From assembly GCA_013349285.1 (NCBI GenBank), contig DUZU01000007.1, positions 1-64,000 on the forward strand: a DNA stretch of 64,000 nucleotides, given 5' to 3'. Source of the DNA: Deltaproteobacteria bacterium (GTDB lineage: Bacteria > Desulfobacterota > Desulfobulbia > Desulfobulbales > Desulfurivibrionaceae). A program made the translations under genes and the position numbers. Each line of letters starts with the position of its first letter. The first letter of the stretch is position 1. The notes beneath the pieces are model-generated. The model searched no databases and was not told where the DNA came from. It worked only from the letters and a program-made list of their open reading frames with translations. Below are positions 20,401 through 29,682 of the stretch, in pieces.

Positions 20401-21237
20401 TTTTCGCTGATCCGCGGGCGACAGCCTGCCGTATAAGGGCAGGACCAGAGGGGCCGACCCGGCGGGGCCGACTTGCCGCAAACTGCTCTCAATCGTCTCG
20501 ACCGTCTCCCGGATATCCCGTTCGGTGGGCATGAAAACCAGGATATCGCCATGCCGATCATGGCGGCGCAACTCAAGCACCGCCTGCACCGCCTGATTCA
20601 CATAGGTCTGCTCGCCCTCTTCCTCCTCTTCCGGGTCAAGGGGCAGATAACGCACCTCCACCGGAAAACTCCGGCCGGAAACCTCTATAATCGGAGCCCG
20701 GTTAAAGCTGGCGGCAAATTTTTCGGTATCAATGGTCGCGGAAGTGATGATCACCTTGAGATCATGCCGCCTGTCCAGCAACCGCTTGAGCATGCCGAGC
20801 AGAAAATCGATATTCAGGCTGCGCTCATGGGCCTCGTCAATAATGATGGTGTCGTAGGCACTAAGCTCCCGGTCGCCCTGGGCCTCGGCCAGGAGAATGC
20901 CGTCGGTCATGAACTTGATCCGGGTATTTTTGCCGGTGCGATCCTGAAAACGGATCTTGTAGCCCACCAGATCAGCCTGGCCGCCTAACTCCTCGGCGAC
21001 CCGCTCGGCCACCGAAATGGCGGCAATGCGGCGAGGCTGGGTACAGCCGATCTTTTTCTTTAAGCCCCGCCCGGCCTCCATACACATCTTGGGCAGCTGG
21101 GTCGTTTTCCCGGAACCGGTTTCCCCGGCCACAATCACCACCCGATGATTACGGATCGCCTCGATTATCTGTTGGCGATGCTCGACTATGGGCAGGCCTT
21201 CGGGATATTCTATATCTATGCTGTTTTTATCTGTCAT
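17473..21237 (-). CDS. hrpA: ATP-dependent RNA helicase HrpA (DEAH box)
   Basis: VAGETGSGKTTQLPK, DEAHERSLNIDFLLG, SATIDTEKFA, QRKGRCGRVGPG; 1254 aa. Confidence 0.96.
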   Translation of the reverse strand: MTDKNSIDIEYPEGLPIVEHRQQIIEAIRNHRVVIVAGETGSGKTTQLPKMCMEAGRGLKKKIGCTQPRRIAAISVAERVAEELGGQADLVGYKIRFQDRTGKNTRIKFMTDGILLAEAQGDRELSAYDTIIIDEAHERSLNIDFLLGMLKRLLDRRHDLKVIITSATIDTEKFAASFNRAPIIEVSGRSFPVEVRYLPLDPEEEEEGEQTYVNQAVQAVLELRRHDRHGDILVFMPTERDIRETVETIESSLRQVGPAGSAPLVLPLYGRLSPADQRKIFRPAGSQKIVVATNVAETSITVPGIRYVVDTGLARLATYNVRARTSKLPIVPISRAGCEQRKGRCGRVGPGICVRLYGEDDYNNRPEYTLPEILRSNLAEVILRMIYLKLGEPTKFPFVDPPSGRAIQDGYALLAELGALTDDRRLTGKGRLMARLPLDPRIARMIIEARDHNALREVAVIAAALSIQDPRVRPADKEKEADAAHARFTKVDSDFLFFLKLWDAYHDSFDKLQSLSRMRKFCKSHYLSFQRMREWRDIHEQITSILKEEDGYTINTQPAAVADIHRAILSGNLRNIALKKEKNIYQGAGGRQVMVFPGSALFNKSGSWIMAAEIVETSRLYARTVATIEPEWIEPLAGSLCRISYSEPHWEKGRGQVVGFAKVTLFGLVIVARRKVNYATVKPEEARQIFIQSALVEGEIKGNYGFLEKNNDLLERLQSMEDRVRKRDVMVDDYTLAQFYEERVKPGICDQRSLNRWLKELGSDSILCMTERDILKELPEEKTLEQYPLTVMAGEFEVPLSYRFAPGEEDDGVTAHIPISLLPHLRLEFFEWLVPGLLTEKIVFLLKGLPKALRKQLIPLAQTAAEIVGDLRPYHGSLYRALEQIILDAYRVRILASQWPVGDLPPHLKFRFRLIDHQGKVLEQTRDFNLLRKVGGAGGGVGMDQGSLAALKEKWEQANIRPEQFSQIEERLPVTGHAGDLQGFVYPGLAMDEKGGVSRKLYTDRAQGRRNTRQALLSLYLAEFSKQVKAVRKDIAIPRSHWALYEGIGSHEQVNADIFALVMGEVFAVGEGALPSEAEFAERVALVRKQGLYQMCRALYELVVQVLQERRHCLDLISKFAGLSKTGKDPANRFGEYRSQVNLIVPHDFLLNFSTKQLRALPRYLKALAIRIERAHVAPAKDQAKAQQVTVHEQRFAQAAQIANPPSELLALLGQYREMIEEFKVSLFAQELGTAFSVSAKRLDEKWREVEGFC

Positions 21238-21531
21238 TTAAGCCACTTAGCAAGCATCACCCTTTACCGGAAACATAATTTTCACCTGCGGATTACAAGA
21301 AATAAAACCAGGGAAAAATCTTTTTTTATAAAAAATCTTTAAGAGTAATGCGGAACATGTCGAAAATAATGTAGAATTTTTAAAATTACGTAAGTACAAT
21401 AATAACAATTTCCCTATAAAAATTCAGGGAAGTAGAATAGAATCTTCTCAAAAGAAAGTAATTGCACCATATAATTTATATTAAAGACAACGCACTGATT
21501 TTTTTTGAGAGTCGACAAGAGGAGAGAGAGT

Positions 21532-22617
21532 ATGGCAGATGAAATGGGGAATATTGACACAGCCATCCAGGCTTCACAGAAAACCGTTGTCTCCAGGGAA
21601 AAAGAAATAGGAGAAGACGCGGAACGCCCGAAAGGTCCGGTCGGCCTTGATATCGGCACCAGCCATATTGTCATGGCTCAGAATAAAGGGAAAAATATTC
21701 ATACCGTAAAACAGCTCAATGCCTTTTTTACGATTCCTTATTCCAAGTTCACCAAAAAAATTCTTCTTGAAAACGAAGTCACCTTCTTTGAAAAGAATGA
21801 AATGTTTTACATCTTAGGTTACTCGGCGGAAAACTTTGCCAACATGTTCAACACCAATACCCGCCGCACCATGGAAAAAGGACTGCTCTGCTCCCGCGAG
21901 GACGAGGGGATCAACGTCCTGCAGGCCATTATCCATACCCTGATCAAAAAGCCGAAAAACCCCGGCGAGGTTATCTGCTTCAGTATGCCGGGCAACCCCA
22001 TCGACAGCCGCAACTCCGTTGTTTACCATGAGTCGATCATCAAGATGTTCCTGGCCTCATTGGGTTACAACCCGATGTCGATCAACGAAGGCCTGGCCAC
22101 GGTCATGGCCGAACTGGCCGAGGACAATTTCACCGGCATCGGCATCAGCATGGGCGGCGGCATGTGCAACGTCTGCCTGGCCTATCTGTCGGTGCCGGTC
22201 ATTACCTACTCCATTGAAAAAGGCGGCGATTATATCGATCAGATGGTCGGGGTGTCGGTGGGCGAACCGGCCACCAAAATCAAGACCACCAAGGAAAATT
22301 CCTTTAAACTTTCCAAGGCCCCGAAAAACAGGATTGAAACCGCCCTGCATATCTACTATGACGACCTGATCCACAGCTTGCTGCACAGCCTGCAGGATGT
22401 ACTGCACTCATCCGATAAAATTCCGAAAATCGCCAAGCCGGTGCCGATCGTACTGGCCGGCGGCACCGTGCTGCCGAGCGGCTTTAAGGAATATTTCGAA
22501 AACGCCCTCAAGAACTTCAACCTGCCGGTTGATATCTCCGAGGTCAGGGTCGCGGATGACCCCCTCAACACCACCGCCAAAGGCGCGATGGTCATGGCCC
22601 TATCCGAAGAAATCTAA
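21532..22617 (+). CDS. Actin-superfamily (MreB/ParM-like) ATPase, family not resolved
   Basis: Phosphate-1 GLDIGTSH, Connect-1 INEGLATVMAE, Phosphate-2 GIGISMGGGMCNV, Adenosine VLAGGTVLPSGF, Connect-2 TAKGAMVMAL; SD AGGAGAGAG before ATG 21532. Confidence 0.75.
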   Translation: MADEMGNIDTAIQASQKTVVSREKEIGEDAERPKGPVGLDIGTSHIVMAQNKGKNIHTVKQLNAFFTIPYSKFTKKILLENEVTFFEKNEMFYILGYSAENFANMFNTNTRRTMEKGLLCSREDEGINVLQAIIHTLIKKPKNPGEVICFSMPGNPIDSRNSVVYHESIIKMFLASLGYNPMSINEGLATVMAELAEDNFTGIGISMGGGMCNVCLAYLSVPVITYSIEKGGDYIDQMVGVSVGEPATKIKTTKENSFKLSKAPKNRIETALHIYYDDLIHSLLHSLQDVLHSSDKIPKIAKPVPIVLAGGTVLPSGFKEYFENALKNFNLPVDISEVRVADDPLNTTAKGAMVMALSEEI

Positions 22618-22631
22618 TTCTCTTTTAAACG

Positions 22632-22675
22632 AAAAAAACCGGAGTGCCCTTTTGCAGGCGCTCCGGTTTTTTTTT
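22632..22675. terminator. Rho-independent terminator between convergent genes
   Basis: AACCGGAGTGCC-N8-GGCGCTCCGGTT stem (one G-T pair) followed by T9; flanked by A-run on the other side. Confidence 0.85.
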
Positions 22676-22714
22676 CCATCACTACCGAAAACACTGGATT
22701 TTAACGCAGCCGAC

Positions 22715-25273
22715 TCATAACACCTTCTTCTTGCTTTTCAGCCCGGCCTCAACCTGTTTGCCATCCTTGACCTCCAACGCTTGTTCGCCGATCAGTTTAT
22801 CCCCGTAAAAAAAACGGACCTTCCACGCCCCGAAAATATTCTTGGCCTTGGCCGGGATGGTATAAGCCTCCACCTGCCTGCGCATATACCGAACCATCTG
22901 CTTTGCGGTTCGCACCCTTTTACCGTCAGGGGCAAACCACTGGATCTCCACCGGAATCGCCTGACCGGCCGGCATGAAATTAACCGAATAAAGCACCCCG
23001 ATGGTCATCCCCGGTTTACCGGAAATATGGGCGGGATTGCCGACAAACATCTGGTGCCGCAACAGATTGGCCTCAATATCGCTGAGATTGTTAAAGGCGG
23101 AGGTCAACTCCGACAACTGGCGGAAGGAATAATTAACCAGACCGGCGCTTTCAATATCAAGGCTCCAAATTTTAACGTTTCGTTCGGAAATATTGCCGGG
23201 CGCCGCCGCAACCCCACTGTTTTGTTCTTCAACCAAACCGACACCGCTGTTGTTGCTCTGGGGCTCGGGCAGCTTAAACCCCTTGCTGGTATTAATATTT
23301 TTTGCCCGACCGAGGTTCTTGGCGTTCTGGAGGGTGACATTGGTCAGATTGCTGTTGCTGAGATTACTCCGATTAAGATCGCTGTCATTGAGATTGGCCC
23401 CGGTCAGATCGGCGTTGCTAAGGTTGGCGTCGGTCAGATCGGCCCACCGCAAATCAGCGCCTTGCAGGTTGGCGCCGCTCAAGTCGGCATTGGTCAGATC
23501 GGCGTTGCTCAAATCGACATTACTCAGATCGGCGTTGGCAAGCTTGGCATCGATAAGATTGGCGTTACGCAGATCAAAGCTGGTCATCTTGGCGTCGCTT
23601 AAAACCGTGGAACGCAGACTTTTCAGATTAAACTTTTTAGCGGCGGTCAGGTTGATGCCGGTGAGATTCGCCCCTTTTAGGTCGGCATTGCTCAGATCGG
23701 CATTGGTCAAATTGGCCCCGGTCAGATCCGCCTTGTTCAGATAGGTATGATTAAGATTGGCTTTGGTAAGATCAGCATTACGCAGCACCGCGTTATTCAG
23801 GTTGGCCCCGGTCAGATCGGCATTGTCAAGATCGGCCTTGCCCAGATTTATTCCGGTCAGATTGGCGTTTATCAGTTTTGCGTGGGAGCTAAGATCTGTT
23901 TCTTGCAAATTGGCCCCGGTCAGGTTGGCCTCGGTGAAATCGGCGCGGGCCAGGTCCGCCTGCATAAGATTGGCCTCGGTCAGATTGGCCTGGAGAAAAT
24001 TAACGCCGGAGAGATCGGCGCCAATCAGGCTGGCCTCGGTCAAGTTCGCCCCCCTCAGATCGGCCTCTTCCGCCTCAACCGCATCAAGGTTCGCCCCGTG
24101 CAGATTGGCCTGGGCCAGGATCGCTTTTTCCAGATCCGCGCCGGTCATAACCGCCTTGCTGAGATCAGCCTCGGCAAGGTTCGCCTCGGAAAGATCCACC
24201 CCCCTCAAATCGGCGCCATAGAGCAAGGCGCGGTTAAGGTTGGCTTTAAGCAGCCGCACTCCCTGCAGATTGACCCGGCTCAAATCAACCTGCACCAAAA
24301 TTGCTCCGGCCAAATCGGTTTTCTGCAGAAAGGTTGAGGTTAGGTTGGTCTGGGTCAGATTGGCCCGGCTCAAATCAGCGGAACTAAAATTGGTTTTCGT
24401 GAGAACGGCGTTGGAAAAATCCGCCTGGCCGGCATCGCAGCCCGAACAATCAGCCTCAAAAAGAATCGCCCGGGACAGAGTAGCCTGGACAAGGTTGGCT
24501 GAGCGCAGATTACTCTTGGAGAGATCGGCCTCGATCAAGTTGGCCTGGGACAAATCGGCTGAAGAAAGATCGGCCTTACTCAACTTGCATTCAAAAAGAA
24601 CGGCCCCGCGGAGATCTGCGCCGCTTAAATCGGCCTGAATCAAATTGGCCTGACTGAGATCAACCCCGCGCAGATCGGTGTCCCGCAGGTTCGCCCCCTC
24701 GAGATTGGCCTGATGAAAACTAATCCCCCGCAGGTCACTGCCCGCCAGATTGGCCTTGCGCAGATCCCGGCCGGCAAAGCTATGCTTGCTCTTAATCTGC
24801 TGCGGCAGAGCCCCATAACCCTTTTTTTCCTTAACCGCGATATTACCCGGAAGCCCCGGTGCGGGAATAGAGACCACTGAGAGTCGCGGGCCCGGAATCA
24901 GCCGCCCATACTTCCCATAAGAATACCAGCCGCCGACAAACAACAGCGCCGCAACCACCATGGATGAAACAATCACCCCGGGTCGACTGAAAAAAAGGCG
25001 CAGACGCCCTTTGGCAACAACCTTGCAGATGGCGGTATTCTCGGAATTACAACGGGGGCAAGGAACCTTTTTCCCGACAAAGATGGCCGGAACCATCTTT
25101 TTAAAACTGCACTTTTTACACTTGAAAACCGCCTGCTCGCCATTGGCTGCACGGGAAACAGGCACCTCACCGATATGAACCGGATGTTTGCACCGGGGAC
25201 AAGGCGCGGTTTTGCCGGCATGACGCGGCTGCACCTTGGTGGAATAACCGCATTTTTCACACTTAAAAAGCAT
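22715..25273 (-). CDS. Membrane-anchored giant pentapeptide-repeat protein with two N-terminal zinc ribbons
   Basis: CEKC...CPRC and CKKC...CPRC ribbons; TM IVSSMVVAALLFVGGWYSYG; long A(D/N)LXX tract; non-repeat C-terminal domain of about 150 aa. Confidence 0.92.
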   Translation of the reverse strand: MLFKCEKCGYSTKVQPRHAGKTAPCPRCKHPVHIGEVPVSRAANGEQAVFKCKKCSFKKMVPAIFVGKKVPCPRCNSENTAICKVVAKGRLRLFFSRPGVIVSSMVVAALLFVGGWYSYGKYGRLIPGPRLSVVSIPAPGLPGNIAVKEKKGYGALPQQIKSKHSFAGRDLRKANLAGSDLRGISFHQANLEGANLRDTDLRGVDLSQANLIQADLSGADLRGAVLFECKLSKADLSSADLSQANLIEADLSKSNLRSANLVQATLSRAILFEADCSGCDAGQADFSNAVLTKTNFSSADLSRANLTQTNLTSTFLQKTDLAGAILVQVDLSRVNLQGVRLLKANLNRALLYGADLRGVDLSEANLAEADLSKAVMTGADLEKAILAQANLHGANLDAVEAEEADLRGANLTEASLIGADLSGVNFLQANLTEANLMQADLARADFTEANLTGANLQETDLSSHAKLINANLTGINLGKADLDNADLTGANLNNAVLRNADLTKANLNHTYLNKADLTGANLTNADLSNADLKGANLTGINLTAAKKFNLKSLRSTVLSDAKMTSFDLRNANLIDAKLANADLSNVDLSNADLTNADLSGANLQGADLRWADLTDANLSNADLTGANLNDSDLNRSNLSNSNLTNVTLQNAKNLGRAKNINTSKGFKLPEPQSNNSGVGLVEEQNSGVAAAPGNISERNVKIWSLDIESAGLVNYSFRQLSELTSAFNNLSDIEANLLRHQMFVGNPAHISGKPGMTIGVLYSVNFMPAGQAIPVEIQWFAPDGKRVRTAKQMVRYMRRQVEAYTIPAKAKNIFGAWKVRFFYGDKLIGEQALEVKDGKQVEAGLKSKKKVL
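23315..24778 (-). repeat. Pentapeptide (15-nt period) coding repeat tract
   Basis: Near-continuous A(D/N)LXX translation over about 490 residues, roughly 95-100 pentapeptides. Confidence 0.9.
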
Positions 25274-25715
25274 ACGGCCTGTCCATCAGTAAAAGGGGAT
25301 GCGTTATGATAAGGATAAACGAATTAAGCAAAACAGCTCTCTCTGCCTTTTGGGGGTCGGGATAACATTATGTTAAATTATCGGCAGAAACAGGCTTAAG
25401 CTTCAATCCTTTTCCAATAACCGCCCCATTGTTTTTAACAAAAATCATGGCCATGGTTAAAAGTTATCTTCTGGACGCCGGCAAACAACATCGCCCACCA
25501 ATGATAGTTAATACGCAAAAAGATCCGGCCGGGGATGCAATCGATCTTCTTAAATGTTGCCATTCGGGCAAAGTCAGTTAAAATGTGATATGAAGTAAAA
25601 TAACTGTTAAGATTGCGCATTCATTATTTTTTAATTTTCCATATTTCTTTCAGCTTCAACCCTAAAGCGCCGATAGAAGTAAATAACAACCAGTAGATTA
25701 ATAGGCGTCTTAAAA

Positions 25716-28559
25716 TTGCCCGTCGACAAAAACAATAAACAGACATTAAGGGAAAAGAACAAACCCAAAGTCGGAGTCTCCGGGGGGAACAAAGATTCTT
25801 TCGATCCCAAAGAGCAGGCGATTAAGTACAAGGCCTACCGCCACATTTTTTCGGCCCAGGATATCCGCAAAGGTCTCGACGAAAAGACCATCATCAGTAA
25901 GATCAAAAAGAGTAAAAGCCTTGCCAGCCGTTACCAGCAGTATGTAGAAATGCTTGAAGACGGCTCTCGCAGCGGCATGGTCTACCCCTGGCAGAATCCG
26001 TTCAATAAATTTCTTTTCTGGACCGCTTACTGGATTCCCCGCTTTTTTAAATGGGGGACACTGACCTTTCTCTGCCTCTTTGTCCTCAACTACATCCCCG
26101 GCCCGACCCAGCACATCATCGAACTGCTCGTTGTCCACTCCATCTATGACACCGCCCCGATCAAGCGCTTGCCCGCCAGCCTGGAGACCTATGCCCATTC
26201 CGCGAAAATTACCGATCAGTACGGCACCGTCATTAAATCATACGGCAAACGGCTGGTCACCAAGGACATCCCGGATGAGGTCAGAAAGGCTCTGCTGGCC
26301 TGCGAAGACCATTACTTCATGCCCCACCCCAGCAACCCCTGGTACGTAAACGCCTTTCTTATCCATCCCGGGGTGAGCTGGTTCAACCTGGTGGGCGCGG
26401 TCAAGGACACCCTGATGGGAACCCCCCGCGGGGCAAGCACCATTGTCATGCAGAATGCCAAGAAAATTTTGGGCAACCAAAAAAGGACCTTGGCCCACAA
26501 AATCGAAGAGATCATCATCTCCTATATGATGGTCACCAAGTTCGGCAAGGACCGCAATCTGAATTTCTACATTAATACAGTGCCGGTCGGCGCCAACATC
26601 TATGGGTTTACCTCCGCGGCCAACAATTATTTCAAAAAGGATCTGGATGAGGTTAACATTCAGCAACTGGTCGCCATCTCCTCCTTTATTCCCAATCACA
26701 ACCGGCAGCTCGCCTTTTACGAGATCATCAAGGGCAAATCATTCGGCGAGCTTTCCCCGTCCAGACAGAATCATGCCAGAAGCGCCATCAACAAAATCAA
26801 CCTGGCCCTGACCTACCTGCGGGAGCACCGGGAGATTACGGAAGAAGACTACCGCAACTGGTTGTTGAGCGATGAAGAATCCATCCGCCGCATCGGCTTC
26901 AGGGATTTTCGCTCCCCCCTCTACGGCGAAGAAGAATGGACATCCTGGAACGTGATTAAAGAGGTCACCTCGCAGAGCTACCACATCGACGGCCGCGAGG
27001 TTTCCGGCACCCAACTGCTGCTCGACGAGCGAGGGGATGTGGTTATCGAAACCGGCGTCGATCTGGCCCTGGTCGACAAGATCAAGGAGATCATCGGCAA
27101 CTTCCTGCAGAGCAGTTATTATCAGAATGTCATCCGGCAAAGCAACCTCAAAACCTGGCAACTGGACCTCGAACGCTACACCAAAAGCAATCGCACTCCG
27201 CCTTATCATGATTTCACCAGCTTTTTGAACTACCTCAACCGCCATCTCAACGTGGGGGTGATCATGATGAACCAGGAAGGCGAGATAGTGGCCTATGTCG
27301 GCGGCAAGGAGTTTCTGCAAACCCGGGACGGCGAGGCCCTGGATGTGGACGAGGGGGCCAAGGCCGATGACAACGCCATTATCATCGACTTGATGAACAC
27401 CAAGGCCAAAATCACCCCCTCATCCACCATCAAGCCGATCATCGCCTACTACGCCATGGTGGTAAACAACACCAAACTGCATAATCGCTTTGTGGACAAA
27501 CCCATTGAATACAAATATGTGGAAAGCGCGGGGAAGGAAATGTGGCTGCCCGGCAACTGGTACGATTACGACACCCGGGGCACCGGCGCCAACCGATACC
27601 TGGGCCGCCAGTACAGCCTGCTCGAGGCCCAGGTCGTCTCGATCAACACCATCTTTGCCCGGCTTTACACCAACCGCCAGCTGCGCAACACCATGCTCCT
27701 GGACCTGGACGAGGTCGGACTTGACTACAATAAAGAGGATGCCAAATATTGGCCGTTCGGCATCGGCGCCTCCAATGTCTCGGTGCAGCAATGGCTGGGC
27801 ATCTACAACGCCTTTCTCGACGGCCAGTATCGAAATCCCTCTTTCGTCAAAGAGGTGACGGTCAACGGTGAGGTGATCTACAGCCGCAAAGCAGATGAAC
27901 GGCTCAAGCCCATTCCCCTGTTCGACGCCAAGCAGGAACGGGAAGCGGAAATGCAGGTTCTCTATGAGATCTGCAACCGCGGGACGGCGTCCGCCATGCA
28001 GACCGAGTTCAAAAATCACAAAAATCTGGTTTCCGGAAAAACCGGCACCGCTCCGCTCGGTAAATCCACCATCTTTATCAGTAATTTCAACCCGTACCAA
28101 GACCGCCAGGGCCATAAAGATAAAAACCTGACCATGATGGTCCAGGTCACCTCCAACACCGGCGGCTACAAGAGTGTGGGCCAATCGGGCAACGGGCCGG
28201 TCAAAATCGCCGGACAAATATACAACCATCTTTTCCAGGAAGAGATGGTTGAAATGATGGACCGCAAAATCGACGATGCCAAACGCAAAAACTCCCATTT
28301 CCGCAACAACCATGTTTATTGGGCCAATGTAAACCGGTATATGGACCACCTGCTCAACAAGAAATGCGGCAGCGACTATATCTATCAAAACATCATCGGG
28401 GTAGACGGCTACGATGAAGCGCTCGAACAGATCCTAAACAGCACCAACAAGATTTACACCGGCCGGGATACTATTTTCGATCAGCTCGTCCATTATTATT
28501 GCGATCAGGAAAAAAGGGTGAAAATGGATTCACCTCAACCTTCGGTAAGCGGTAACTAA
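25716..28559 (+). CDS. Divergent class A penicillin-binding protein (GT51 + transpeptidase)
   Basis: GT51 LLACEDHYF...HPGVSW...[13 protein letters not shown]...[11 protein letters not shown]...[14 protein letters not shown]; transpeptidase STIK, SIN, SGKTGTA; start is TTG or further downstream. Confidence 0.82.
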   Translation: MPVDKNNKQTLREKNKPKVGVSGGNKDSFDPKEQAIKYKAYRHIFSAQDIRKGLDEKTIISKIKKSKSLASRYQQYVEMLEDGSRSGMVYPWQNPFNKFLFWTAYWIPRFFKWGTLTFLCLFVLNYIPGPTQHIIELLVVHSIYDTAPIKRLPASLETYAHSAKITDQYGTVIKSYGKRLVTKDIPDEVRKALLACEDHYFMPHPSNPWYVNAFLIHPGVSWFNLVGAVKDTLMGTPRGASTIVMQNAKKILGNQKRTLAHKIEEIIISYMMVTKFGKDRNLNFYINTVPVGANIYGFTSAANNYFKKDLDEVNIQQLVAISSFIPNHNRQLAFYEIIKGKSFGELSPSRQNHARSAINKINLALTYLREHREITEEDYRNWLLSDEESIRRIGFRDFRSPLYGEEEWTSWNVIKEVTSQSYHIDGREVSGTQLLLDERGDVVIETGVDLALVDKIKEIIGNFLQSSYYQNVIRQSNLKTWQLDLERYTKSNRTPPYHDFTSFLNYLNRHLNVGVIMMNQEGEIVAYVGGKEFLQTRDGEALDVDEGAKADDNAIIIDLMNTKAKITPSSTIKPIIAYYAMVVNNTKLHNRFVDKPIEYKYVESAGKEMWLPGNWYDYDTRGTGANRYLGRQYSLLEAQVVSINTIFARLYTNRQLRNTMLLDLDEVGLDYNKEDAKYWPFGIGASNVSVQQWLGIYNAFLDGQYRNPSFVKEVTVNGEVIYSRKADERLKPIPLFDAKQEREAEMQVLYEICNRGTASAMQTEFKNHKNLVSGKTGTAPLGKSTIFISNFNPYQDRQGHKDKNLTMMVQVTSNTGGYKSVGQSGNGPVKIAGQIYNHLFQEEMVEMMDRKIDDAKRKNSHFRNNHVYWANVNRYMDHLLNKKCGSDYIYQNIIGVDGYDEALEQILNSTNKIYTGRDTIFDQLVHYYCDQEKRVKMDSPQPSVSGN

Positions 28560-28680
28560 AAAAAAGAAATGCGCCCGGATTTTTCAGGGCAAAGGCATCC
28601 TGCTTTACAAAAAAACTACTCCATGGCATATTGGCAACGTTTATTTGCCATCATCATCAAACCAGAGACGAGAGAATATA

Positions 28681-29196
28681 ATGGCCAGAATAGGAAGAAA
28701 TGATCTCTGCCCCTGCGGCAGCGGGAAGAAATTCAAAAAATGCTGCGCCGGCAATCCGGCCGTCCAGAAGCCGGTGCAAACCGAGCCGCCTTCGGTAAAT
28801 CGTGAGGTAAAAAAAATCCAGGCCAGCGCGGTCGCCCAACAGGCAGCCATGTTCTCCTTGGGCGTCTTTGTCCTTTTTGCAACCAAAGAGGGTGACGCCT
28901 GGCTGCTGGAAGTAACCGACATGGACGCGATTCAGGTTGCAGAGGCCGGCAAGGTGATCGAGGTGGAAATCAAGGAAAATCCGGAAACCATCGAAATCAA
29001 CTGGACCCACAAGTTTACCGTAAAAAACAAAAAATTCGTCCTTACTTCATATAAAGACCAAAGCGAACAAACCAAGGAGAGCTACCCGGCCCATTCCATC
29101 CTTGCCGCGGTCAAAAAAATTCGCAAACGAATCCCGAAGGAGCTGTTGAGCAGCCTGCATCTTGATGAGGAGAGTGGGGAAACCGCGGCACAATAA
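28681..29196 (+). CDS. SEC-C motif-containing protein
   Basis: N-terminal [20 protein letters not shown]. Confidence 0.85.
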   Translation: MARIGRNDLCPCGSGKKFKKCCAGNPAVQKPVQTEPPSVNREVKKIQASAVAQQAAMFSLGVFVLFATKEGDAWLLEVTDMDAIQVAEAGKVIEVEIKENPETIEINWTHKFTVKNKKFVLTSYKDQSEQTKESYPAHSILAAVKKIRKRIPKELLSSLHLDEESGETAAQ

Positions 29197-29338
29197 CCAA
29201 AGAATATCGCCATCAATAATTTTTAACCTGGACAACGATTAAGAATATACTTAACTTATAAAAAGATTATAGATGATGCTGATCAGCATCGGTAATTCAA
29301 ATAAGTTTTCTTGATCACACGGCCAGGAGGAACACGTT

Positions 29339-29554
29339 ATGCCCATTTATGAATTCCGTTGCCAGGAATGTAAAAATCCCTTTGAGGCACTGGTGACTTC
29401 GTCAGCCGCCATCAGCGAAGTAAGCTGCCCCAAATGCAACAGCAAGAACATCAAAAAAACTATTTCCGCCGCAAGCTTCAAGATCTCATCCGGCAACAGT
29501 TCGATCCCGGCCGGCGCTCTATCCGGCTGCTCATCAAAATCAGGGTTTTCCTGA
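29339..29554 (+). CDS. FmdB-family zinc ribbon protein
   Basis: MPIYEFRCQECKNPFEALV...VSCPKCNSKNIKK. Confidence 0.9.
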   Translation: MPIYEFRCQECKNPFEALVTSSAAISEVSCPKCNSKNIKKTISAASFKISSGNSSIPAGALSGCSSKSGFS

Positions 29555-29600
29555 GCCTGATCCACATACAGCCCGGGCGGCTGTAATGACAACAAAGCAT

Positions 29601-29642
29601 AAAAAAAAACCGCCGGCCAATTAGGGCCGTCGGTTTTTTTTT
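29601..29642. terminator. Bidirectional rho-independent terminator
   Basis: A9 - ACCGCCGGCC-N6-GGCCGTCGGT (one mismatch) - T9 between convergent genes. Confidence 0.85.
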
Positions 29643-29682
29643 ATACATTTTTTAAAACAAAAAACAGATACCGCTACCCCTC

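Noticed and set aside
18880-20436. 518-aa ORF antisense to hrpA
   Set aside because: Same explanation: GC-driven open antisense frame opposite well-conserved helicase motifs.
22781-24337. Repetitive 'GQIGxxQ/IGVAQIG' proteins on the plus strand
   Set aside because: The repeats are the reverse complement of the A(D/N)LXX pentapeptide codons on the minus strand, not a separate repeat protein.
23315-24778. Possible CRISPR-like or satellite array because of strong periodicity
   Set aside because: Period is 15 nt without unique spacers and keeps an open frame; it is a coding pentapeptide repeat.
25435-25620. 61-aa ORF in the spacer upstream of the PBP gene
   Set aside because: Short, no clear SD or recognisable family; cannot be distinguished from chance.
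27420-28388. 322-aa minus-strand ORF inside the PBP gene
   Set aside because: Antisense shadow of the transpeptidase region; no supporting motif or SD.
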